A stretch of 64,000 nucleotides of DNA from Lachnospiraceae bacterium OF09-6 (GTDB lineage Bacteria; Bacillota; Clostridia; Lachnospirales; Lachnospiraceae): assembly GCA_003435055.1 (NCBI GenBank), contig QUMM01000002.1:1-64000 (forward strand). The letters are read 5' to 3'. Shown here one piece after another: positions 44,001 to 51,501 of this stretch (position 1 is the stretch's first letter; each line of letters opens with the position of its first letter). The notes beneath the pieces were generated by a model. The model was not told the DNA's origin. It saw nothing but the letters and a program-made list of their open reading frames with translations, and did no database searches. Position numbers and translations under genes: made by a program.

Positions 44001-44237
44001 GATCAGATTCAGCAGAGCTGTGCTGCTATTCAACTGGATATGATGTTTATTGATGAGGGATTTGGCTCTCTGGACGAACATTCCAGAAATCAGGCAGTAA
44101 AGGTTTTAAAGAGAATGGCTGGTGGTTCCAGAATGATCGGCATAATTTCTCATGTGACAGAGCTGAAGCAGGAGATGGAAGAACAACTGGTGATAACCAA
44201 AGGACGGGATGGAAGTCATGCAGTCTGGAACAGGTAG
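41050..44237 (+). CDS. sbcC: exonuclease SbcC, SMC-like ATPase subunit (frameshifted)
   Basis: A protein of about 1,062 residues, the Rad50-type partner of SbcD. Walker A is in LITGDTGAGKTTVFDAI, long coiled coils flank a zinc hook CPVCGSLSHP, and the C-terminus has the signature TLSGGESFMAALSLALG with Walker B DMMFIDEGFGSLD. The frame slips at 41519-41520; one extra C gives MIAQGEFMELLRAK and joins both frames. As a housekeeping repair gene with no other damage, a sequencing deletion is the likely cause. Confidence 0.93.
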
Positions 44238-44312
44238 TTGACACTAATAATAACAATAAAACACAAAAATAGACAGAATAGTCTGAATATTTTAAAATAT
44301 AAAACAAAGTAG

Positions 44313-44341
44313 TTGACAAAAAGAAGAATACATGATAATAT
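44313..44341 (+). promoter_or_regulatory. consensus sigma-A promoter in a gene-free region
   Basis: TTGACA at 44313-44318 and TAATAT at 44336-44341 with a 17-bp spacer: a perfect -35 box and a good -10 box. No plus-strand gene follows before the terminator at 44767-44806. Confidence 0.7.
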
Positions 44342-44516
44342 ACAGATAACAAAACAAGAGAGATAAGAAGAAAATAAATAGAAAAATAAAAAAGAAAGAG
44401 GTGTTACCGTTGGGACGTTGATAATATTCGATTGATAATCTCTTAGGAGTTCACATAGATGACACTATTAAAAAGAAGATGATCAGAATGAAAGAAAGAG
44501 CTCCATAGTAAAAGAT

Positions 44517-44690
44517 AAAGCGAGGTACAGTCCAATGGCATAAGAACATTCCAAAGGAAAAAATAAAAGAAAGAGGTACACTCCAATGAGATGAGAATGT
44601 TTATCCCATAGAAAATAAAGAAAGAGGTACGATCCATTGGAATAGAAAATGCAGAACATATAGCAGAATAAAAGCAGGAGGTACGGTCCA
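44517..44690 (+). repeat. tandem repeat, 51-54 bp period, four units
   Basis: Each unit begins AAAG(A/C)(A/G)-type purines and then GAGGTACnnTCCAATGG or a close variant. Spacings of the GAGGTAC core are 51, 51 and 54 bp, multiples of three. Confidence 0.7.
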
Positions 44691-44766
44691 AAGAAAACAT
44701 AACGTAGTACTCCGTAATCTGAGAAAGTGAAGGTGTAGACAATGAAGTTGCTGGAATTTCATTAAA

Positions 44767-44806
44767 AGCCCGGTCGAGAGAAAAAGAATCGATCGGGCTA
44801 ATTTTA
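44767..44806 (+). terminator. intrinsic terminator
   Basis: AGCCCGGTCGA pairs with TCGATCGGGCT (one G-T pair), followed by AATTTTA. It ends the candidate noncoding transcript before the S51 peptidase gene. Confidence 0.7.
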
Positions 44807-44927
44807 TGTTGGAAAATAGCTTTTTCTGGTGGCATAGAAAGGAAATAAGAGGTATAATAAAAACAGTACCTTGATCATTTTTTGCTTGATTTGCTTGAAA
44901 TTTTATTATAAAAGAGAGGCATGTAGA

Positions 44928-45665
44928 ATGGCATTATATCTGACAAGCAGCCCGACAGGAGCCTATCGGGGAGAAAAAAGTACATTTGAAGGGCTGGACC
45001 CTTCCAATGGATTGTTAGAGGAACTGTATAAGGACTGGAAGAAGAATTCCAGATGTCTTCTGATCTGTGCAGATCCGAAGGCATATGAACAGAATGATCA
45101 AATGGGAGAATTCCTGGAGGATAGGCTGCTGAAGTCAGATTTGGATATCTGTTCTTTTACGGTATGTGATTACCGTAATGTGGAATCTGTGATGCATAAT
45201 CTGTCAGAATACGATTTTATCATTCTTGGGGGTGGGCATGTACCTACCCAGAATCAGTTTTTTGAATTTATTCATTTAAGACATCTGCTTCATCAGTTTA
45301 AGGGTTCACTGATGGGAATCAGTGCAGGAAGTATGAACTGTGCAGAAGAAGTATATGCGCAACCGGAATTGGAAGGGGAGACAACCGATCCACATTACCG
45401 CAGATTCATGGAAGGCCTGGGACTTACCAATATTCGTGTGATACCTCATTATCAGGCGATTCGGGATGATTATCTGGATGGAAAGAAAGTCATAGAAGAT
45501 ATTGCCTGTGTAGACAGCGTGGGAAGAAGATTTTATGTGCTGACAGATGGAAGTTATATTTTAAAAAGAGATGGGGAAGAGGTATTACACGGAGAAGGTT
45601 ATCTGATTGAGAATGGAAGAATCCGGAAAATCTGTGAAAAAGATCAGGTGAAAAAGCTCCGGTAA
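44928..45665 (+). CDS. peptidase S51 (dipeptidase E / cyanophycinase-like) family protein
   Basis: A 245-residue protein of the class I glutamine amidotransferase-like fold. The nucleophile serine is in LMGISAGSMNCAEE, preceded by FIILGGGHVPTQNQFF. A histidine is in VIPHYQAI. S51 members cleave Asp-X dipeptides or related bonds in the cytoplasm. No signal peptide is present. ATG 44928 follows AGAGAGGC; the longer upstream frame lacks a site. It is 20 bases from the HD-GYP gene and probably co-transcribed. Confidence 0.85.
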   Translation: MALYLTSSPTGAYRGEKSTFEGLDPSNGLLEELYKDWKKNSRCLLICADPKAYEQNDQMGEFLEDRLLKSDLDICSFTVCDYRNVESVMHNLSEYDFIILGGGHVPTQNQFFEFIHLRHLLHQFKGSLMGISAGSMNCAEEVYAQPELEGETTDPHYRRFMEGLGLTNIRVIPHYQAIRDDYLDGKKVIEDIACVDSVGRRFYVLTDGSYILKRDGEEVLHGEGYLIENGRIRKICEKDQVKKLR

Positions 45666-45685
45666 GGGGAAAGCAGGTAAAAACT

Positions 45686-47713
45686 ATGGTAGCGTATCAG
45701 GCGTTGTTTTGCGCAGTTATTCTGTTGGACTGTTGGATAGCAGTGCGATGTTTTCAAATGAAAAATGCTAACGGGAAACATCTGGGAAAGATTATGAGTC
45801 TGGGAGTTGGGATCAGTCTCTGTTATCTGTTGGCGATCAGTTCTCAGAGTTATTTCTGGAACTCTTTTTTTAGCAGTGGATTGTTTATAGGGATAGATTA
45901 CGTACTGATTCTGCTGTTCTATTTTGTGATCCGTTTTACAAAAGTACCGAGGAGAATGCAAAAGTGGAAGACAGTGAGAACGGCTTTATGGTTATATGCA
46001 GCAGCAGATACAGTGATTCTGTGTATCAATCCATTTTGTGAGATCGCACTTTCCTATGAAACAATTAACCGGGATACTTATGTGGTGTATCATTATCTGC
46101 CGGGAATACTGTATCGTTGTCATTTGATCTATTGTTATATTTTACTTGCGTTGACAATTGGAACGCTGTTGTGGAAGTGCGCACATACCCCACAGATGTA
46201 TTGTTCCAAGTATATGCGCATTATCAATAGCCTTTTGGCGACGATTGGATTGAATATGTTGTTCCTTTTTGGCGGAAGCAGGTTTGAATTTGATGTGTCT
46301 ATTTGTTTTTACAGTCTCTGTGGCGCTATGGTATACATAAATGTATTTCATTATCTGGAAAGAGAAACATTGATTCAGACCAGAGAGATGTTGATGGAAC
46401 ATTGCGGTATGAAGATTGCTTTTTTTGATTACGAAGGGTATCTGCTTGACTGCAATCAGGAGATACAGCAGATGTTCCCGGAGCTGAATAAGAATCTTGA
46501 GGATCCGGTTCGGCTGGAGGATTTTTTAAAGCAGAGGAAAATGCCGCCATTTCAGGGAAAAAATCAAATCTATGAATGGAAAGATAAGAACGGAAAAGAG
46601 GAACGGAATTATTGCTGCGAAATCTCCGGCCTGAAGGATCGCCATAATGCAGTGGTCGGAAGTACCCTGATTATGCGTGATACGACCTATATGAAGGACA
46701 TGATTACCGGTCTGGAGCTTTCCGGTGGTATGCTGAAGTACCTGTCTGAACTGGATCGGGAAAGAGTATATCCAATACAACTGCTTGCTGTGAATGTCAA
46801 TGGACTGAATGTGATCAATCATGCGCTGGGAAGAGAAAAAGGTAATGAAGTCATGATTCGTACCGTAGAGAAAATGCGCGAGATTTTGCCAGAAGGTACG
46901 TATATGGCAAAGATGGAGAATGGATCCTTTCTGGCAGTACTTTTGCAGACAACGTATGAAAGAGCAAGAGAACTGGCGCAAAAGCTAAAAGAAGAGCCGT
47001 TAAGTGTGCCAACTTTGAATCTGACTTTTGAACTGGAATATGGTCTTGCTGAGATTGGAGAAAAAGACGAGAATATATTTGACGGAATTCAGGAAACAAT
47101 GGAGAGTCTGAAAAACAGAAAACTGCTCAGTGACAGTTCTCAGACAAGTTCGGTGATTCATTCTCTGTCACAGACACTGCTGGAAAGCGATTATGAGACA
47201 GAAGAGCATGTACTGAGAACACGGGATGCAGCAATGGAACTGGGGGGATGTATGGGACTGTCCGATAAGGATATTGGCAGACTGGCTCTTTTAAGTATTC
47301 TTCATGATATAGGGAAAATCGCCATTCCGCAGAACATTCTGTTGAAGCCAGGCAGGCTGGATGCAGAAGAATGGGAGATTATGAAGACTCATACCAGTAA
47401 AGGATATCGGATTGCAAAAGCAAGTCCGGAACTGGAAGCCATTGCAGAACTGATTCTGCATCACCATGAGAAGTGGGATGGTACCGGATATCCTTCTGGC
47501 TTAAAGGGAGAAGAGATCCCATTATTATCCAGGATCATTACGGTAGTAGACAGCTATGATGTGATGGTTCATGACAGACCTTATCATAAGGCGATCAGTG
47601 AAGCAGAAGCCAGGGAAGAATTGATGCAATGCGCAGGAACACAGTTTGATCCACAGATCGTGGAGGTCTATCTGGAATTGCTGAAAAAGAAAGATACTGC
47701 AGATGCTACTTAA
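45686..47713 (+). CDS. membrane HD-GYP domain protein with degenerate GGDEF
   Basis: A 675-residue protein. Seven N-terminal helices (about 5-225) form a 7TM sensor. A PAS-like domain follows (about 240-330), then a GGDEF-like domain whose active site is degenerate (KMENGSFLAVLL in place of RxGGDEF). The C-terminal HD-GYP domain is intact: LHDIGKIAIP, HHHEKWDGTGYPSGLKGEEI and VVDSYDVMV. It should degrade cyclic di-GMP while the dead GGDEF may sense GTP. It is the counterpart of the cyclase at 25071. A terminator follows. Confidence 0.9.
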   Translation: MVAYQALFCAVILLDCWIAVRCFQMKNANGKHLGKIMSLGVGISLCYLLAISSQSYFWNSFFSSGLFIGIDYVLILLFYFVIRFTKVPRRMQKWKTVRTALWLYAAADTVILCINPFCEIALSYETINRDTYVVYHYLPGILYRCHLIYCYILLALTIGTLLWKCAHTPQMYCSKYMRIINSLLATIGLNMLFLFGGSRFEFDVSICFYSLCGAMVYINVFHYLERETLIQTREMLMEHCGMKIAFFDYEGYLLDCNQEIQQMFPELNKNLEDPVRLEDFLKQRKMPPFQGKNQIYEWKDKNGKEERNYCCEISGLKDRHNAVVGSTLIMRDTTYMKDMITGLELSGGMLKYLSELDRERVYPIQLLAVNVNGLNVINHALGREKGNEVMIRTVEKMREILPEGTYMAKMENGSFLAVLLQTTYERARELAQKLKEEPLSVPTLNLTFELEYGLAEIGEKDENIFDGIQETMESLKNRKLLSDSSQTSSVIHSLSQTLLESDYETEEHVLRTRDAAMELGGCMGLSDKDIGRLALLSILHDIGKIAIPQNILLKPGRLDAEEWEIMKTHTSKGYRIAKASPELEAIAELILHHHEKWDGTGYPSGLKGEEIPLLSRIITVVDSYDVMVHDRPYHKAISEAEAREELMQCAGTQFDPQIVEVYLELLKKKDTADAT

Positions 47714-47730
47714 AGAATATGCAGAAATAG

Positions 47731-47776
47731 AAAAGGGGACAGATTACAGCCGTCAGGTTGTAGTCTGTCCCTTTTT
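47731..47776. terminator. bidirectional intrinsic terminator
   Basis: AAAAGGGGACAGA and TCTGTCCCTTTTT are complementary except for one position. It separates the convergent HD-GYP and HicB-like genes. Confidence 0.85.
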
Positions 47777-47777
47777 G

Positions 47778-48053
47778 TCATTCATCATATCCATCGAATA
47801 AGCGGATATTTGCGGCAATATTGCGGATGATTTCGCCTTCCTTCAGTTCCAGGTCGGCAGGATCGGAAACAGGTGGAAGATGTCCGTCTTCTTCCAGTTC
47901 GACGGAAAGCCAGTTGCAGGCTGCTTCATTGGCATTTTCGATGGCTTCATCCAGAGTCTCACCAGTGGAGAGACAATCTTCCAGATCTGGAAAATAACCA
48001 TGGAATACACCATCTGCATCTTTGGAAAAGATGGCTGGATAAATAAATTTCAT
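47778..48053 (-). CDS. HicB family antitoxin-like protein
   Basis: A 91-residue protein with the HicB partial RNase H fold: FIYPAIFSKDADGVFHGYFP, DLEDCLSTGETLDEAIENA and the end LPPVSDPADLEL. A C-terminal DNA-binding domain is not evident. No hicA-like toxin gene is adjacent; it instead follows the sugar kinase gene by 22 bases on the same strand, so it is probably a solitary member with another function. AGGAGG precedes ATG 48053. Confidence 0.85.
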   Translation of the reverse strand: MKFIYPAIFSKDADGVFHGYFPDLEDCLSTGETLDEAIENANEAACNWLSVELEEDGHLPPVSDPADLELKEGEIIRNIAANIRLFDGYDE

Positions 48054-48075
48054 AGAATAGAATTCCTCCTAATAT

Positions 48076-49047
48076 TTATGAACGGGAAGCGATAAAGGCA
48101 AGAACTTCTTCTTTTTCAGGCATAACCTTTAAGGCACCTTTTTTGGTGGTAATCAGTGATGCGGCAGCGTTGGCAAAGGTAAGAAGTTCCTTCAGATTTT
48201 CTTCCGTCAGATGATCCAGTCCATGCTCCAGCACATAATTCAGAGAACTTGCACAGAATGTATCGCCTGCACCGGTAGTCTCGATGGTGTTGTCCTGTAA
48301 AAAAGGAGCCACTTCTACACGCATATCTTTGTAATAAGCACGGCTGCCATCCGGTCCCAAAGTAATGAGAATCAGAGGGATGTTGTATTTCTCCCTTAAC
48401 AGTTTTGCACCAAGATCGTAATCTGTGGTATCAAAAAGGAATTCCACTTCATTGTCGGAAATCTTCAGAATATCGCATTTCCCAAGGCCATATTCGATCT
48501 CTTTTTTAGCGTCATCCAGTGAAGACCAGAGTGGTGGTCGTAAATTTGGATCAAAACTGATCAGATCTCCGGCTTCTTTTGCCACATCGATAGCATATCT
48601 GGTGGCTTCTCTTACTCCTTTATGCGTAGAGGAAAGGGTGCCGAAATGGAAAATCCTGGAAGAACGAATCAGGTCTTCATCTACATCCTCTTTTGTCAGC
48701 ATCATATCTGCTCCTGGGTTCCGGTAAAAAGAAAAATCACGGTCTCCGTCCGGATAGGTATGGACAAAAGCCAGTGTAGTATGAACTTCTTTATCGACCA
48801 GAAGAGCACGGGTATCAACGCCTACGGAAGAGACCGCTTCTGTCAGCTGACGACCGAACATATCATCTCCGACCTTCCCGATAAATGCAGTCTGTTTACC
48901 TAGCTTCTGCAGCATTGCAAGTACATTACATGGTGCACCGCCGGGATTGACCTCCAGAATAGGATTGCCCTGAGCACTTGTGCCATTTTCGGTAAAATCG
49001 ATTAATAACTCACCAAGTGCAGTCACGTCTATAGTTTTTTCTGCCAT
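48076..49047 (-). CDS. PfkB family sugar kinase, fructokinase-like
   Basis: A 323-residue ribokinase-fold kinase. The start is VTALGELLIDFTENG, followed by the substrate lid VNPGGAPCNVLAML with KVGDDMFG. The C-terminal PfkB signature TTGAGDTFCASSLNY holds the catalytic aspartate and the anion hole. The overall form matches fructokinase (ScrK-type), which phosphorylates fructose to fructose-6-phosphate. The exact sugar is not certain. ATG 49047 has GGGAGGTTA upstream; the longer frame from 49068 is not needed. Confidence 0.9.
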   Translation of the reverse strand: MAEKTIDVTALGELLIDFTENGTSAQGNPILEVNPGGAPCNVLAMLQKLGKQTAFIGKVGDDMFGRQLTEAVSSVGVDTRALLVDKEVHTTLAFVHTYPDGDRDFSFYRNPGADMMLTKEDVDEDLIRSSRIFHFGTLSSTHKGVREATRYAIDVAKEAGDLISFDPNLRPPLWSSLDDAKKEIEYGLGKCDILKISDNEVEFLFDTTDYDLGAKLLREKYNIPLILITLGPDGSRAYYKDMRVEVAPFLQDNTIETTGAGDTFCASSLNYVLEHGLDHLTEENLKELLTFANAAASLITTKKGALKVMPEKEEVLAFIASRS

Positions 49048-49128
49048 GATATAACCTCCCGATTTCATTTCTATGTTACCCAGTATAGCATATTTATATC
49101 AGAATTTCAGCACAAAAACATCTTTTTC

Positions 49129-49176
49129 TTGCAACCGGAAAAGAAACATGATATCTTAAATACAGAACATATGTTC
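49129..49176 (+). promoter_or_regulatory. promoter with LexA (SOS) box
   Basis: TTGCAA (49129-49134) and TATCTT (49152-49157) have a 17-bp spacer. The perfect palindrome GAACATATGTTC at 49165-49176, at the expected start of transcription, fits the Gram-positive LexA site CGAACnnnnGTTCG in all core bases. Confidence 0.85.
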
Positions 49177-49192
49177 GAAAGAAGGGGAGAAG

Positions 49193-50641
49193 ATGAAGAT
49201 AGATAAAGAATTAAATTTACAGGAAAAGCTTCATATTCTTGCAGATGCAGCCAAATTTGATGTGGCGTGTACATCCAGTGGTGCAAAAAGAAACGGAAAA
49301 AAAGGGTACCTGGGGAATGCCTGTGCGGATGGAATCTGTCATAGTTTTGCTGCAGATGGAAGATGTATCTCTTTGCTAAAGGTATTGCAAACGAATCATT
49401 GTATTTACGACTGTAAGTATTGTCTCAGCAGAGTATCGAATGATGTGCCACGTACCTCTTTTACACCGGAAGAACTCTGTGAGCTGACTATGGAATTTTA
49501 TAAGAGAAATTACATTGAGGGACTGTTCCTGAGTTCGGCAGTGGACCGCAGTCCGGCATATACTATGGAGCAGATGTGTCGTACGGTCAGGATTCTGCGT
49601 ACGAAGTATCGGTTTCGGGGGTATGTACATATGAAAGCGGTACCTGGAGCGCCGGAGGAATTGCTGGCAGAAGCAGGTTACCTGGCAGATCGCATGAGTA
49701 TTAATCTGGAACTTCCTACAGAAGAGGGAATGCGGAAGCTGGCACCGAATAAGAATCACAGAGCGATTCTGAAGCCAATGAGTATGGTAGCCAGAACGAT
49801 AGCGGTCAGTCGGCTTGCACTTGGAAAAAGCGGACAGATGGAACGCAGTATGGGAAATCGCTATTTGGAACACAGTATTTTCTCAGAAAAAGAGAGAGGG
49901 CGAATTACCGGAACTACGGGCGAGGAAAACGTAGAAGAGTTGAAGCGCATACTATTACTGCCTTCTGAACAGAGAAAGGGACTGGAGATGCGTTCTTTTG
50001 CGGCAGCAGGACAGAGTACGCAGATGATCATCGGTGCTGCAGGGGAAACTGATTATCAGCTGGTGAAGACTACCCAGTACCTGTACCAGAAGTATGATTT
50101 GAAAAGAGTTTTTTACTCGGCTTATATTCCACTGAATGAGGATTCTGCATTGCCACAGCCTGGGACTGAGGTACCATTGTTACGGGAGCATCGTCTGTAC
50201 CAGGCCGACTGGCTGATGCGTTACTATGGATTCCAGGCAGAGGAACTGCTCAGTGAGCAGCATCCAGGCTTTCATGAACAGTTAGATCCCAAGTGTGACT
50301 GGGCGTTGCGCCATATGGAGTTTTTCCCGGTAGAGGTGAACAGAGCTCCTTATGATATGCTGCTGAGAATTCCGGGGATCGGACCTAAGTCAGCACTCAG
50401 AATTATGCAGGCAAGAAGGAGTGGAACAATTGAATTTGAACATCTGAAAAGAATGGGCGTAGTGCTGAAGCGGGCTCATTTCTTTATCACCTGTAAAGGA
50501 AAGATGATGTATGCTGTTCCATTGGAAGAAACCTATATTATGAGACAATTAACAGATATGAATCGGAAGGATAACTGGCAGATTCAACATCAGCAGGATT
50601 ATCAACAGATGTCCTTGTTTGATGATTTTCATCTTGCATAA
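49193..50641 (+). CDS. radical SAM protein, putative DNA modification/repair (TIGR03916 type)
   Basis: A 482-residue radical SAM enzyme. The iron-sulfur cluster motif CIYDCKYC (CxxxCxxC) lies near residue 66. The C-terminal part carries a helix-hairpin-helix, LLRIPGIGPKSALRIMQARR, a DNA-binding element. This combination defines the putative DNA repair family TIGR03916, whose gene regularly precedes a TIGR03915 gene, as here (27 bases). The LexA box upstream indicates induction by DNA damage. The reaction is not known; repair of photo- or alkyl-type lesions is a guess. AGAAGGGGAG precedes ATG 49193. Confidence 0.9.
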   Translation: MKIDKELNLQEKLHILADAAKFDVACTSSGAKRNGKKGYLGNACADGICHSFAADGRCISLLKVLQTNHCIYDCKYCLSRVSNDVPRTSFTPEELCELTMEFYKRNYIEGLFLSSAVDRSPAYTMEQMCRTVRILRTKYRFRGYVHMKAVPGAPEELLAEAGYLADRMSINLELPTEEGMRKLAPNKNHRAILKPMSMVARTIAVSRLALGKSGQMERSMGNRYLEHSIFSEKERGRITGTTGEENVEELKRILLLPSEQRKGLEMRSFAAAGQSTQMIIGAAGETDYQLVKTTQYLYQKYDLKRVFYSAYIPLNEDSALPQPGTEVPLLREHRLYQADWLMRYYGFQAEELLSEQHPGFHEQLDPKCDWALRHMEFFPVEVNRAPYDMLLRIPGIGPKSALRIMQARRSGTIEFEHLKRMGVVLKRAHFFITCKGKMMYAVPLEETYIMRQLTDMNRKDNWQIQHQQDYQQMSLFDDFHLA

Positions 50642-50668
50642 CAGGTACATAAAAAGAAAGGAGAGAAT

Positions 50669-51433
50669 ATGACAGTTTTTACATGCAGTGATGAATGGGA
50701 GGCTATGATGACCTGTATATACAGAGCCTGGGAGAGTGGGCTTGGGCATCGGAATATCCGACTGGAACTGGAACCGGTGCTGCAGCAGGAATTATTTTGT
50801 AATTATGTTCATATAGATGGAGAACCGGAAAAAGCAGCGAAAGTTACAGCATCTATCCGAAAGAAGATATCCTGGCAGGCATGGCAATGGGTATTTTATG
50901 CAGCACACAGTAAAGACAGAAAGAAACTGGACAGTATATACCGCTTCCTGATTTATGGATTTCATTTTGGAAAGCGGGTAACAGATATGATGACGGATCC
51001 GGTTGTGATGAGTCTGTTTGAATTATCCAGGAAGGTAGGAAATGAAGCGCATTATTTCAAAGAGATTGCGAGGTTTACCTGCCATAGGAATCAGGTCTAT
51101 GTATGCCATATAGAGCCGGAGAATGATATTTTGCTGATGCTGGAAGAACAGTTTACCAATCGTATGCCATCAGAATATTGGGTGATCATCGATGATGGTC
51201 GGAAAAAAGCACTGATTCACCCAAAGAATGAGAACGCTTATTATACGGAATTATCAGACGGGGAGTGGCAGCTCCTGAGAGAGACGGAAAAAGTGAGGGA
51301 CTTGTATACCGATCTCTGGAAGGAGTTTTTTACTACAGTGGGGATCAGAGAAAGGGAGAATCCAAAATGTCAGCGAACGATGCTGCCTCTGCGTTATCGA
51401 AAGCATATGACAGAATTTATGACGGACAGTTGA
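50669..51433 (+). CDS. TIGR03915 family putative DNA repair protein
   Basis: A 254-residue protein of the uracil-DNA glycosylase superfamily-like group (TIGR03915/DUF4130). It has SDEWEAMMTCIYRAWESGLG at the start and AHSKDRKKLDSIYRFLIYGF in the middle. Later come ELSRKVGNEAHYFKEIARF and the end RTMLPLRYRKHMTEF. It is the constant partner of the radical SAM protein upstream and so shares its LexA control. AGAAAGGAGAG precedes ATG 50669. Confidence 0.88.
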   Translation: MTVFTCSDEWEAMMTCIYRAWESGLGHRNIRLELEPVLQQELFCNYVHIDGEPEKAAKVTASIRKKISWQAWQWVFYAAHSKDRKKLDSIYRFLIYGFHFGKRVTDMMTDPVVMSLFELSRKVGNEAHYFKEIARFTCHRNQVYVCHIEPENDILLMLEEQFTNRMPSEYWVIIDDGRKKALIHPKNENAYYTELSDGEWQLLRETEKVRDLYTDLWKEFFTTVGIRERENPKCQRTMLPLRYRKHMTEFMTDS

Positions 51434-51501
51434 AAAAGGGCGAAAGACAGGATATAATTTTTTTGTATCACAAATTGACCTGTCAAAGGGGGAGTACAAG
51501 C

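Larger units (their letters stand above)
44348..44806 (+). ncRNA. candidate repeat-containing noncoding RNA
   Basis: This is the interval between a near-consensus promoter and an intrinsic terminator, about 460 nt. It has no plus-strand reading frame with a start and ribosome site. It contains tandem units centred on GAGGTAC at 44522, 44573, 44624 and 44678, with weaker relatives near 44391 and 44491. Function unknown. An alternative is a minus-strand ORF (44835-44443) of 17-residue hydrophobic repeats, but no ribosome site supports it. Confidence 0.45.

Noticed and set aside
44517..44690. CRISPR array
   Set aside because: The conserved core is short and variable, the intervening parts also resemble each other, and no cas gene is nearby.
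44443..44835. Minus-strand ORF with 17-residue repeats
   Set aside because: It has no ribosome site at its start. A strong promoter and terminator lie on the plus strand, so the repeat is better explained as a plus-strand transcript; kept only as an alternative.
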